From Pelosinus propionicus DSM 13327 (GTDB lineage Bacteria; Bacillota; Negativicutes; DSM-13327), in assembly GCF_900114615.1 (NCBI RefSeq), contig NZ_FOTS01000011.1, positions 1 through 64,000 of the forward strand: a stretch of DNA of 64,000 nucleotides. Direction: 5' to 3'. Positions 24,690 through 33,547 of the stretch are shown here, in pieces. A model generated the notes under the pieces. It made no database searches. It was not told where the DNA came from and was given only the letters and a program-made list of their open reading frames with translations. Numbering within the stretch: position 1 is the first letter of the stretch; the number at the start of each line of letters is the position of its first letter. The position numbers and the translations under genes are program-made.

Positions 24690-27041
24690 TTACTTGAATT
24701 TCATTTTACGCTGGTTTAGCTTCTGCAATAGACCAGGACGACCGCTGGGAATGACAATCTCTCGCATGATCTCATCAATAGACAATCCCAATGATTGCCC
24801 TGCCATCATCTCATCACCCGATATTGGACTTATTTTTTCTGTATAACAAGCAACAATTAGCCCAATGAGGGCACCTACCAAAGGCACAGCGGCCCATGGT
24901 AAATAAGGAATTCCGCTTTTCCCCAAAATAAATATACCCGTTAATAAAATAGCGCCGATTACCATCCCATAAATTCGTTCAGCACTTGTGAAAATAGCTG
25001 TAAATGAACGAAGTAACCCACGCCAGCCTCTTGCTGGTTGTCTTTTATTGATTCTGCTGCAGCGTATAACCGTCATAATTGCTGTATGGTCTAATGCCAA
25101 GAAGAGTATGGTGACAATAATTGCAGTCATCCCAGACAGAACTGCTCTAACTTCATTTAATACACTATACAGCTCACCGCGTGCATTCGGTTCAATAATC
25201 CCAAGATCAGTAGAGTATAAAGATACATTCTTATGACCCACCTGACTATATACAACAGGCGCTACTGCATCTGTGCTGATATTGCTGGTAGTGAGAATTT
25301 GAATTCGTTCTCCTGGAATCGCTTGTCCTGCAATGAATTTATCTAATACAGATACAGAACGAGTAATTTCCTCATCTTTGAGGTTCGGCACAGAAACTGC
25401 CAAATATTGCAATTGCTTACTTACTAGAGGCGTATCCAGCTGCCCAAGCTGATTTAATCGTGTATTGATGCTATTCATATTTTTCTTAGTACCTTCTACA
25501 TCAAATGCACGTAAAGTCCCAATGGTATTATTTCCATTAGCTACAATATTGTCAATCGATCCTTTGGCCTGGCGCGCATCAGCAGCAACGTTATCCAAGG
25601 CTGCTAATCCAGATTTTAAGGTGCTTAAGTTTTTTTGAGAGGCAACTAGATTGTCTACTGTCCCACCGACACTGCTATCTACCAACTTTAGCACCTGCAA
25701 GGTATTAATTAACCCTCCCATAGATCTAGAAGAACTATCGATCTGATCTTGTACAGATCTTGTATCAATATTGGCAAGACCGCTAGTAGCTGTTTGAATG
25801 GTCGTACCTGCTGTTTTCAGACTCGTTAGGGTTTGCTCCATGGCAGCAATGCTATTGCTGTAATTGTCCAGGGTGAGGGTAGCAATTTTATTTAAATTTT
25901 GACTATCCTGAGCAAATCCAGGGATCTGATCTACGATCTTAGTGGTTTCCGTTAATGCTGTCCCCAGCTGCTGTCTTGGATTCTGATACGCAGCTGTACC
26001 GACATAATCACTAATTACACCATTACTTGCCCGATATCCTTGATTATTCGTAAGAAGGGCTGCATCTCCTTGGGTAATCGTCCCTTCCCCTTTGCCATCT
26101 GTATGCACAGCTGTAATCTGCACGATTACATTTCCTTTATCTACAGGATTGCCAGGCGCCAAAGCCGTCCCAATACCTGCAAATGCAATGGTATCTCCTT
26201 TCACTAACTTTGTACTTCCATTTGGCGTGATCGTCACTTGAGAAGCATAGGCTGCTAGAAATCGCTTTAATTCCATCATTGTACTAACCATATAGGTCAT
26301 ATCATCATTTTTGCCGTCAATCGACACATTTTTAGCATATTCTAACTTCAATTGATTTTTCATAGCATCCCCAATAGACTCTCCCATACGAATCGGATTT
26401 TGGGGTTCACTGCCAACGGGGAAACTGATTTCAATTACTTGGTATTGTTTTAAGACCTTCTTAATTTCCTCTGTAACCATGGTAGATTTATCAAGGGATG
26501 ATAGTACAACACCAATAGATGAGCCATCACGAAAAGCAAAGCGTACACCGTCAATTTGCGTAATAACATCCATCATCATGGTTCTTGCTCCCTCTGGCAC
26601 ACCACGAATGGTCAGTCTTGGTTCCGTTAAAACACCAACTCCTGCACCACCAGGAATACCGCCAAAAATCTTCCCTAATTCTTCATAGGTTTGCTTGGTT
26701 TTATTTTCTTCAGGTATAGCAATAAAGAAAGACGTTTTACCTGTAATCGTCGGTCCCTCTTTCATTCTTGCTCCCGGAAAAACTTCTTCAATAATTTTTT
26801 GAATATGAGTTGCAGTATCTTCTTTCATTTCCTCCCGGGATTGAATGAGAATATCATATTCACCATAGTCACCTACTAAACTCGCTAAGGTTTTAGAAAA
26901 ATAGGAATTAGCTGCCGTAGAGATAGAAGTAGCAAGCAGTGAACCAATCACGATACTAACTACCATCAGGGTAATGATATCTCGATAAAATGAATCCTTT
27001 GTTAGATTCATGATCTTTCTTTTGGCTAGACTAGTAGACAT
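24690..27041 (-). CDS. ABC permease with very large extracytoplasmic domain, function unknown
   Basis: A 783-residue protein with one N-terminal membrane segment (about 22-44), an extracytoplasmic region of about 590 residues, then three C-terminal segments (about 634-657, 690-708, 712-733) and a cytoplasmic tail. This TM1-domain-TM2-4 order is that of MacB/LolC/FtsX (type VII) systems, although I see no direct sequence motif of those families. The middle (about 370-560) is rich in heptad-like helices (EQTLTSLKTAG, SQKNLSTLKSG). It precedes its ATPase by 57 nt and is flanked by LPS and Bam genes. A role in lipid or lipoprotein movement is a guess from location. Confidence 0.65.
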   Translation of the reverse strand: MSTSLAKRKIMNLTKDSFYRDIITLMVVSIVIGSLLATSISTAANSYFSKTLASLVGDYGEYDILIQSREEMKEDTATHIQKIIEEVFPGARMKEGPTITGKTSFFIAIPEENKTKQTYEELGKIFGGIPGGAGVGVLTEPRLTIRGVPEGARTMMMDVITQIDGVRFAFRDGSSIGVVLSSLDKSTMVTEEIKKVLKQYQVIEISFPVGSEPQNPIRMGESIGDAMKNQLKLEYAKNVSIDGKNDDMTYMVSTMMELKRFLAAYASQVTITPNGSTKLVKGDTIAFAGIGTALAPGNPVDKGNVIVQITAVHTDGKGEGTITQGDAALLTNNQGYRASNGVISDYVGTAAYQNPRQQLGTALTETTKIVDQIPGFAQDSQNLNKIATLTLDNYSNSIAAMEQTLTSLKTAGTTIQTATSGLANIDTRSVQDQIDSSSRSMGGLINTLQVLKLVDSSVGGTVDNLVASQKNLSTLKSGLAALDNVAADARQAKGSIDNIVANGNNTIGTLRAFDVEGTKKNMNSINTRLNQLGQLDTPLVSKQLQYLAVSVPNLKDEEITRSVSVLDKFIAGQAIPGERIQILTTSNISTDAVAPVVYSQVGHKNVSLYSTDLGIIEPNARGELYSVLNEVRAVLSGMTAIIVTILFLALDHTAIMTVIRCSRINKRQPARGWRGLLRSFTAIFTSAERIYGMVIGAILLTGIFILGKSGIPYLPWAAVPLVGALIGLIVACYTEKISPISGDEMMAGQSLGLSIDEIMREIVIPSGRPGLLQKLNQRKMKFK

Positions 27042-27071
27042 GACTTATTCACCCCTTTCCTTCAAGGATTA

Positions 27072-27100
27072 ATTATATCACGTATATCAAAAAAACTGAA
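27072..27100 (-). promoter_or_regulatory. Extended -10 promoter of the ABC permease-ATPase operon
   Basis: Minus strand: TGATATAAT (extended -10, hexamer at 27072-27077), 17-nt spacer, weak TTCAGT (27095-27100). It lies just upstream of RBS AAAGGGGTG and downstream of a strong terminator, so the two genes form a separate unit. Confidence 0.6.
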
Positions 27101-27165
27101 TACGTATATACTATTTTGCATAAATGTATATACTGGAAGTGAAAGAATGATAAAACATTTAAATC

Positions 27166-27232
27166 ACAAATAAAAAAACTTTGCTATGTTTCTGGTGACA
27201 CGAATGTCGAATACCAGGAACGAAGCAAAGTT
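27166..27232 (-). terminator. Strong terminator ending the tam/bam/lpxD transcript
   Basis: Outer 9-bp stem (27224-27232 with 27177-27185) enclosing a second imperfect stem (TTTCTGGT with ACCAGGAA) and an inner ACA-CGAA-TGT; T7 follows on the minus strand. It lies directly after the acyltransferase gene at 27246. Confidence 0.9.
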
Positions 27233-27245
27233 CACTTTTTTGTAT

Positions 27246-28115
27246 TTATTTACTTATTTTTGGTGTACTCTTCCACCGATTGTGCAGCCAGAACCATTCA
27301 TGAGAAATAGTTCGTATATGCTGCTCAATAATGTTTGTTAATTTTTGTGTCATGAGAAGAAGATCTTCTTCCCGGTTATTTGTTTTTTCTACCCACTCAG
27401 GAGGATGTAATATTACTTTATGAGTACCGTCCGGGTTTGCCGTAATGAAAGCCGGAATAATGGGAGCGCCTTTCATACGGGCTAAAGCTGCAGCCCCAGG
27501 AGGGGTTGAGGCTAAACGCCCAAAGAATTCAACAAAAACACCATCTCGATGCGCGTCCTGATCCATTAAGAGTCCAATAATCTGTCCTTCTCCTAGCATC
27601 TTAACCATTTCCCGCACACCGGTTTTATAGGTCACATGCATGCCCGCTTTTGTACGATTTTCATTTATAAATTTATCCATATCCCCATTGGTTTGTTTTT
27701 GTACCACAGCCACCAAAGGAAAACCATACATTGCTAAGGAAGCCCCCAATAGCTCCCAATTGCCACTGTGAGCTGTTGCCACAATTGCACCTTTTCCGTG
27801 TGATAATGCCTCTGCTAAATATTCAGGATGCTCAATTGCTACATATTGTTTTATATTATCTTTATTAATCTTGGGCATACGCAACACTTCCATAAACATC
27901 CTGCCAAATCGTGTCGTACTTTGTTTGGCGATCTGATGTGCCTGCCTTCGGTCAAGAGATAAACTGCACATAATATTTTCAATTGCCATGCTCTTTCGTT
28001 TACCAGGCAGTAATACCCAGCATACTTCCCCTAACATACTTCCGAAACTTTGCCATACAGCCCGAGGCAGCATACTAATAATACTACTCATCATTTTTAC
28101 AAATTTATATAGCAT
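27246..28115 (-). CDS. Lipid A acyltransferase, LpxL/HtrB family, copy 2
   Basis: A 289-residue paralogue of the enzyme at 10743-11675. It has an N-terminal hydrophobic segment, ATAHSGNWELLGASLAM (the H-x4-E motif), LLMDQDAHRDGVFVEFFG, and ISHEWFWLHNRW near the end. It should add a secondary acyl chain to lipid A, probably at a position different from copy 1. It belongs to the tam/bam/lpxD unit, not the main LPS operon, so the two acyltransferases are likely controlled separately. RBS GAGGAGGAGC precedes the ATG. Confidence 0.88.
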   Translation of the reverse strand: MLYKFVKMMSSIISMLPRAVWQSFGSMLGEVCWVLLPGKRKSMAIENIMCSLSLDRRQAHQIAKQSTTRFGRMFMEVLRMPKINKDNIKQYVAIEHPEYLAEALSHGKGAIVATAHSGNWELLGASLAMYGFPLVAVVQKQTNGDMDKFINENRTKAGMHVTYKTGVREMVKMLGEGQIIGLLMDQDAHRDGVFVEFFGRLASTPPGAAALARMKGAPIIPAFITANPDGTHKVILHPPEWVEKTNNREEDLLLMTQKLTNIIEQHIRTISHEWFWLHNRWKSTPKISK

Positions 28116-28150
28116 GTATGCTCCTCCTCAACAGACTTTTCTCAAAACGA

Positions 28151-28777
28151 CTAATAGGTATAACTCATACCAACATATCCATCGTGATTGCGCCAGCCTG
28201 CATCCAGTTTAAGACCAGGCACAATCGCCATACGCGCGCCATAATTCATATGCTTGCCATCATACTCAGCGATTAGTGTTGTCGCAGGAAAAACATTATT
28301 TCCTGTCAAAACACTAATGGGATTAATGATTTTTTCAATACCGGCAAATACACCATCAAATCGTCCATTACCTGCACCTACATGCATCCGAAATCCAAAA
28401 GGCAATGCTTTGCTTGCTACGGCATATGCCGAACGTTCACGAGTATTGGCTATATCTTCTATCCCTACTGCCACCCCCGGGCTTAATACGCTTTCTGATA
28501 AGATACTAAACTTGGCATTTATATAATTCTCATTATCTTGATGGTCATAACGAAACCCTGCCACACCAACTTCTAACTTAGGTAATATATTCGTATTAAA
28601 TATACCGACACCACCATCTTTCAGGTGATAATAACCTAAAGAAAATTCACCTTCCCGCAGTACATCTGCAGATGGGTTATTAATTAAACCTGTGGATCCA
28701 TTCACAGATGGTGCTGCCAAGGCAGACCCAGACGCTAATACTAGAGCACAGCTAATTCCAAATAAAACTTTTTTCAC
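28151..28777 (-). CDS. YjbH-like outer-membrane beta-barrel protein
   Basis: A 208-residue protein; I choose the GTG at 28777 because TAAGGAGGATCTC precedes it and the next residues form a signal peptide (to GSALAA). A 33-residue extension to 28876 is non-hydrophobic and lacks such a site. The mature start, GSTGLINNPSADVLREGEFSLGYY, matches the N-terminal pattern of YjbH-family proteins, and the rest is strand-rich ending MSYTY, as for a small barrel. YjbH proteins are linked to exopolysaccharide secretion in some bacteria; here the neighbourhood suggests a general envelope role. Confidence 0.65.
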   Translation of the reverse strand: MKKVLFGISCALVLASGSALAAPSVNGSTGLINNPSADVLREGEFSLGYYHLKDGGVGIFNTNILPKLEVGVAGFRYDHQDNENYINAKFSILSESVLSPGVAVGIEDIANTRERSAYAVASKALPFGFRMHVGAGNGRFDGVFAGIEKIINPISVLTGNNVFPATTLIAEYDGKHMNYGARMAIVPGLKLDAGWRNHDGYVGMSYTY

Positions 28778-28945
28778 GAGATCCTCCTTAAGAACAATTA
28801 CTTTTAGTCCAATATTTATATATTCTTCATAACTAGCTACAATCCTGCCAAAACTACTTAGGTAATAATTGCCCATTATAAAGATAGGGGAACCTAGTAA
28901 GAAAAAAGCTCCACATCCTAAAACATATTATGTACCGGAATTTTT

Positions 28946-29002
28946 GAATCACAGAGAACGCAGAGTACACTGTAGCGTGTTCTCTGCGTTCTCTTTTGAT
29001 TC
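28946..29002. repeat. Dispersed CGCAGAG-type inverted repeat, site 6
   Basis: Arms GAATCACAGAGAACGCAGAG (28946-28965) and its imperfect complement (28976-29002) make a long hairpin immediately downstream of lpxD. No U tract follows. Confidence 0.75.
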
Positions 29003-29010
29003 GACTCTTT

Positions 29011-30033
29011 TTATGATTTACTTTCTATAGCAGCTAAGCGCTTTTCCAAATCTTTAACTTTTTTAAGTAAATCAGGGACTTTATTGGAGCTCGCTTCTCC
29101 TCGCAACCATTCTTTGTGTGGTCTGGCTGGGAATCCAGAATAGAAGGATCCTGCAGGTACATTGCCAATGACTCCTGCTTTAGCTGCAAAGACAGAATTA
29201 TCTCCGATGGTTATATGACCAGCGCAGCCTGCTTGTCCTGCAAAGGTAACGTTATTGCCAATTTTAACACTGCCTGCAATACCTGCCTGCGCCACAAAAA
29301 AGCAGTTTTCCCCGACGACAACATTATGACCCAAATGCACTAGATTATCTATTTTAGTCCCTTGCTTAACAACTGTACTGCCTGTAGTCGCCCGATCAAT
29401 CGTCGTATTTGCTCCTATTTCTACATCCTCTTCAATGATTACATTGCCGATTTGAGGAACTTTTTGGTGGCGACCACCTATCGTAACAAAACCAAAACCA
29501 TCGCTGCCAACAACTGCACCACTGTGAAGTATGGATCGATTGCCAATGTGACAACGCTCTCGCACTGTCACATTGGAATATAGAATGCAGTCACTACCCA
29601 GAACAGCTTCTTTTCCAATATAAGTATGGGGATAAATAATTGTATTATTGCCGATTTCAACCTGATCATCAATTACTGCACAAGCCATAATCGCAACGTT
29701 TTCTCCAAGAGTAACATTCTGTCCTACGACAGCTGTAGGATGAACTCCGGGTTCAATCATGATTTTAGGTGCATATACTTTTAATAATTCTGTAAATGCT
29801 GCTCTTGGATTTTCCACCTGAATGGCAGGTTTACTAAATTCTGTAGTAGTCATCGGGATAATAACGGCAGCGGCACTAGATCGTGCCGCCTTCTCCAAAT
29901 GAGGTGGAACAGCAAAAGAAATATCTGCTGTACCAGCATCCTCCAGATTTGTTACCCCCGTTATTTCAATATCACCATCACCTAGTAACACACCTTCTAC
30001 CAAGTCAGCAATTTCTCTTAATGTCTTCTTCAA
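29011..30033 (-). CDS. lpxD: UDP-3-O-acylglucosamine N-acyltransferase LpxD
   Basis: A 340-residue enzyme. I set the start at TTG 30033, eight bases after AGGAGG, which gives the family-like N-terminus [21 protein letters not shown]; the longer reading from TTG 30060 adds nine residues without a ribosome-binding site. An N-terminal uridine-binding domain (to about 100) is followed by hexapeptide repeats and [12 protein letters not shown] (catalytic His region). A C-terminal helical tail follows. It transfers the N-linked acyl chain in lipid A synthesis. It is physically separate from the main lpx operon, next to skp and bamA, as in many Gram-negatives. Confidence 0.95.
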   Translation of the reverse strand: MKKTLREIADLVEGVLLGDGDIEITGVTNLEDAGTADISFAVPPHLEKAARSSAAAVIIPMTTTEFSKPAIQVENPRAAFTELLKVYAPKIMIEPGVHPTAVVGQNVTLGENVAIMACAVIDDQVEIGNNTIIYPHTYIGKEAVLGSDCILYSNVTVRERCHIGNRSILHSGAVVGSDGFGFVTIGGRHQKVPQIGNVIIEEDVEIGANTTIDRATTGSTVVKQGTKIDNLVHLGHNVVVGENCFFVAQAGIAGSVKIGNNVTFAGQAGCAGHITIGDNSVFAAKAGVIGNVPAGSFYSGFPARPHKEWLRGEASSNKVPDLLKKVKDLEKRLAAIESKS

Positions 30034-30063
30034 TGAGAAATCCTCCTGAATTGCTATCAATTC

Positions 30064-30480
30064 TTATTGTAATTTTTTAATCACATCATCTGTAATATCT
30101 GTACCACCTTGAGCTACGCCATTCTTATATAAAATCACACCCAATTTTTTCTCTTTCGCAATACCATCTAATGTTTCCTTAATACTGCTGTCAATTTGTC
30201 CTTCCATTTCTTGCTTGACTTTCATGAACTCTGCATAAAGCGTCTCTTGTTTTTTTTGAAAATCAGCGGCACTTAACGATGTTTTATCTTTTTCTAACTG
30301 GTCACTAAGTTCTTTGCCTTTGACATTCAATTGTTCTTGAAATTGCTTCACCTTCGGACTTTCTGTCATCACCTTATTTACATCAATTACACCCACATTA
30401 CCACTCGAATTACAACCGCCTAAAAGTGCAGCTGTAAATACTAATAAGAACAGTAATGCTAATTTTCTTCCTTGTTTCAT
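30064..30480 (-). CDS. Skp/OmpH-family lipoprotein, small
   Basis: A 138-residue protein with lipoprotein signal (lipobox LLGGC, Cys at about 23), then GVIDVNKVMTESPKVKQFQEQL, a long helical stretch, and a C-terminal KLGVILYKNGVAQGGTDITDDV, the standard OmpH/Skp ends. Skp proteins are periplasmic chaperones for outer-membrane proteins; a lipid anchor would hold this one at a membrane. It lies last of three tandem Skp genes, 31 nt before lpxD. Confidence 0.85.
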   Translation of the reverse strand: MKQGRKLALLFLLVFTAALLGGCNSSGNVGVIDVNKVMTESPKVKQFQEQLNVKGKELSDQLEKDKTSLSAADFQKKQETLYAEFMKVKQEMEGQIDSSIKETLDGIAKEKKLGVILYKNGVAQGGTDITDDVIKKLQ

Positions 30481-30579
30481 TGTAAGTCCTCCTATTCCTT
30501 TGCTTCATTTTTTGCGAAGTTAATATTGTTTAAGAAATACTTTACTATTTCTTAAACAATATTATTATATACAACTTTA

Positions 30580-31521
30580 CTATTTATTACACTCTGCAAT
30601 AACAGCAGCGGTTATATCTACACCACTCACATTCACAGTCACATTGGTCAACACTGCTTCAAGACCTGAGTCAATTGCAACCTTACCAATTTTATCATTG
30701 ATATCTTGAATAATTGAGTCCTGTAATACTTTCAGTTCTTGCTGCTTCATCATTGCCTGCTGCTGGATATTATCAGCCTCTGTTGTCGTACTTCCCGGCA
30801 AAGACAAGCTTTGCGTACTCCGTGCTGCTATTTCCTCTTGTTTTGCAGCAGCTTTTTGAGAAAGTTCCTGGTTAACTTGTTTACTATAAGTTTCTAATTC
30901 ACGCTGGGCAGCTTCTTTATCAGGGGCTATCTTTTCAGTCATTTGTTCAGACAACTGTTTTTGCTTCTCAGCGATTTTTTCAGTACGCTGTGTTTGCAGT
31001 GTTTCTAATTGTTCTTCTAATGAGGCAGCCTCTTCTTTCGTTAGCTGCACGGTTTTCAATTTCAGCTGTAAATTAAAAATTTGTGGCTGATATTCCTTAT
31101 CAATTTCATCCGTATACACTTTAAATTCATCGGAAAAAGTCTGATGAATAGAATTTTCTTTTGTAGCAAGCTTCGTATTAACTTCTTTTTCTTTTAAAGA
31201 CATCTTTTCTGTAAACTCTTGCTGAAAAGCCTTGTTTAATTCCGCCAAATCTCCTTGAGATGCTTCTGGTAGATTTAACGTTCTCTGGGCATTTTGCGCC
31301 ATAGCAGCCTGCTGGGCCTGAGCCTGAGCTGATATGCTTCGCACTTCTTGCTCTAAAGACAATACTTGTTTATATTTAGGATGTGATTGTACTGCTTTTT
31401 TCATATCAACAATACCTATCAAGGGCTGAGGTTCCTTAGCGTCTTGCACCTTTTTCGTACTACATCCGGCAACAAGCAACATGAAAGCCAGTATCATGAT
31501 CAGAAACTTATGATTATACAC
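30580..31521 (-). CDS. Skp/OmpH-family lipoprotein, long
   Basis: A 313-residue protein from GTG 31521 (RBS GAGGGTG), with lipobox LVAGC (Cys about 20), GIVDMKKAVQSHPKYKQVL, a very long Gln/Glu/Lys-rich helical region (about 50-260), and C-terminal GLEAVLTNVTVNVSGVDITAAV. The two Skp-type ends are intact but the helical part is roughly twice normal, so the tentacles would be unusually long. It lies in the middle of the tandem Skp set. Confidence 0.8.
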   Translation of the reverse strand: MYNHKFLIMILAFMLLVAGCSTKKVQDAKEPQPLIGIVDMKKAVQSHPKYKQVLSLEQEVRSISAQAQAQQAAMAQNAQRTLNLPEASQGDLAELNKAFQQEFTEKMSLKEKEVNTKLATKENSIHQTFSDEFKVYTDEIDKEYQPQIFNLQLKLKTVQLTKEEAASLEEQLETLQTQRTEKIAEKQKQLSEQMTEKIAPDKEAAQRELETYSKQVNQELSQKAAAKQEEIAARSTQSLSLPGSTTTEADNIQQQAMMKQQELKVLQDSIIQDINDKIGKVAIDSGLEAVLTNVTVNVSGVDITAAVIAECNK

Positions 31522-31589
31522 CCCATCACCCTCTTTCTAATAAAGGACCGAGCTGGTGAAACCTGCTCGGCCATGCTACAATTTTTAAA

Positions 31590-32063
31590 TTACTTGCCGC
31601 TTATTTTTTTGCCAACCTCAGCTGTAATGTCCTGACCGCCATAAACAACATTGCCTTTATCCATAACCACAGATAATCCTTTAGCATCTGCAACCGCTTT
31701 GATCGCTGCATCTACTTTTTCGAATACCGGATTAATTAATTCTTGTTCTTTCAAGGTCAAGCGCTGTTGAACTTGCGCATAATAATCTTGCTTTTCTTTA
31801 TCATTCATTGTCGCTGATTTTTCTTCAAAATCTTTTTTGGCCTGTTCTACTTCAGCTTGCATTGTTTGTTGCGCTTTCTCCATATCTGGATGCTGAGAAA
31901 CTAACAGCTGATGATTTACAACACCAATCTTAGAGGAGTTATTGGACTCTGCCGCATAAGATGTACTACTTTGTGATACAGCCAATCCAACTATACCTAG
32001 CAGAAACATCACTGCTATTGCCAGGGATACAAATTTCACTTGTTTTTTCTGTAATTTCAGCAT
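31590..32063 (-). CDS. Skp/OmpH-family periplasmic chaperone
   Basis: A 157-residue protein with a cleavable signal peptide (to about SYAA, residue 38), GVVNHQLLVSQHPDMEKAQQTM, a helical hairpin, and KGLSVVMDKGNVVYGGQDITAEV at the end. It is the soluble, standard-sized member of the three paralogues and so the closest counterpart of classical Skp. It follows the outer-membrane protein gene at 32168 and bamA. Confidence 0.88.
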   Translation of the reverse strand: MLKLQKKQVKFVSLAIAVMFLLGIVGLAVSQSSTSYAAESNNSSKIGVVNHQLLVSQHPDMEKAQQTMQAEVEQAKKDFEEKSATMNDKEKQDYYAQVQQRLTLKEQELINPVFEKVDAAIKAVADAKGLSVVMDKGNVVYGGQDITAEVGKKISGK

Positions 32064-32167
32064 AAAAAACCTTCTCTCTGCCTATTGGCATCAAATTTTT
32101 ACCTCTCCATTATAACAGGGTATATCCACATATTCAAGATATTGCTGCTAAAAGGTGTTCCTAATTT

Positions 32168-33442
32168 TTACAAATGACCAACCAGTCGCAGCCATTGATC
32201 ATCCTTTGTAATAATATATTCAGCACTTAAAAAATCATGGAGCTTGTAACGAAGTCCTAGTTCATTATTGCGATTTTTAGTATTCCGCTCTAATCGCATT
32301 GTCCAGCTTGGATTAAGCTCTTTTTGCAGCCACAGCCCATTTTGTGAATTTGATGTATTATATTTGATCCCAGCTATTGTATTAGCTCCCAGTCTATGCC
32401 CCCACCCAGGCACAAACTCCCAGGAAACAGAGCTGGGAATAAAATTCACTTCTAGAAAGACCTCATCACGCTTACTGACAATCTTTCCTGCATGCAATCT
32501 AGCAAAAGCATTGTCTTCATCGTGACCCATATCCAAATAAGCTTCCAGCGTGATGTTATATTTATCGGTTTCAACATCTAAAGCAATTTCAGTATCTGCC
32601 CCAGCATTAAGCAAGGGATTTACTGTAATTCCATATTTTTTAGTCAAAGGCTGTTCTGCAAGCAATTTCGCTGTAAAATACTCACGGTGCCGTTCCACAA
32701 AGGCTACAGGCAGGCCAATTAGTATTTTACTGGTCTCATTCATCGTCGGTCGCACTGCCGCTAACACGACATTAGGGATGGTCGTAGAACGAAGGGAGAC
32801 ATGAACATCCTGTACAGTCGTTCCCAATGGTGATAAGGAGAACTTTATTACTGTGTATTCTCCCGGAATAATATCCATATTAGCATGAAATTCAGGCAGC
32901 AGATTTGCCAATGATTCACGTATTGCGACTTTCGACAACCCTCCTGCCCAGTCTACTGCATCAATAGGTAGTCCAATTAGTACATCATTTAATTTTTCTT
33001 CTACATTTCCCATATCATTCTTTATCAGATTTATGATATCCGGGGAAAGAGTACCAAAGTCATATGCTATAGAGACCTGACGCACCACATCTCCCCAGGG
33101 TACTATCTCAATCGTAAGAGCAGTGTTCAAACCAGGTCTAAGATCAACAGACTGAACAGAATATCCTACTAATACGCGATCAAAAATTTCCTTAATCAGT
33201 TTTTCATAAGTAATCTGATTTTCTTTTACTTCAGTCACCTTACGGCCTACAATCATTTGCTCACCTACAGTATTCACACTGGCCATCATGCGTTTTTCAA
33301 TTTTAGAAGGAGGCATATGACTAGAAACGATAGTGACATCGATTGTTTCTACTAAGTCATCAGAAGCATAAACCACCCCTGAAAACAATAGTAAACTGAG
33401 TAACGTGCTTGTGAGAATAAGACGAAAATGATATAGAGGAAT
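32168..33442 (-). CDS. Outer-membrane protein of unknown function, apparent AUU start
   Basis: About 424 residues. The first ATG/GTG/TTG in frame (TTG 33388) would begin inside a hydrophobic stretch and has no ribosome-binding site. Upstream, in frame, GGGAGG is followed by three ATT codons (33448, 33445, 33442) and a perfect signal peptide, IPLYHFRLILTSTLLSLLLF then SGVVYA. I therefore infer an AUU start, best spaced at 33442. The mature protein has an alpha/beta N-terminal part of POTRA-like periodicity (unproven) and a strand-rich C-terminal half (about 250-424). It sits between bamA and skp, so an outer-membrane assembly role is likely but not shown. Confidence 0.6.
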   Translation of the reverse strand: MPLYHFRLILTSTLLSLLLFSGVVYASDDLVETIDVTIVSSHMPPSKIEKRMMASVNTVGEQMIVGRKVTEVKENQITYEKLIKEIFDRVLVGYSVQSVDLRPGLNTALTIEIVPWGDVVRQVSIAYDFGTLSPDIINLIKNDMGNVEEKLNDVLIGLPIDAVDWAGGLSKVAIRESLANLLPEFHANMDIIPGEYTVIKFSLSPLGTTVQDVHVSLRSTTIPNVVLAAVRPTMNETSKILIGLPVAFVERHREYFTAKLLAEQPLTKKYGITVNPLLNAGADTEIALDVETDKYNITLEAYLDMGHDEDNAFARLHAGKIVSKRDEVFLEVNFIPSSVSWEFVPGWGHRLGANTIAGIKYNTSNSQNGLWLQKELNPSWTMRLERNTKNRNNELGLRYKLHDFLSAEYIITKDDQWLRLVGHL

Positions 33443-33547
33443 AATAATACACCTCCCGCTAAAAATGCTCTATGTCCCAGTATGACTTAATCGCAATATA
33501 TAGATATCAGAGTCAGGCCAATGACCTGACTCTGATAAACATTTGGA

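Noticed and set aside
28778-28876. N-terminal extension of the YjbH-like protein
   Set aside because: The internal GTG has TAAGGAGG at ideal spacing and starts a signal peptide; the extension does not.
33386-33388. TTG as start of the outer-membrane protein gene
   Set aside because: It would cut a clear signal peptide in half and has no purine-rich site in front of it, whereas GGGAGG precedes the ATT codons upstream.
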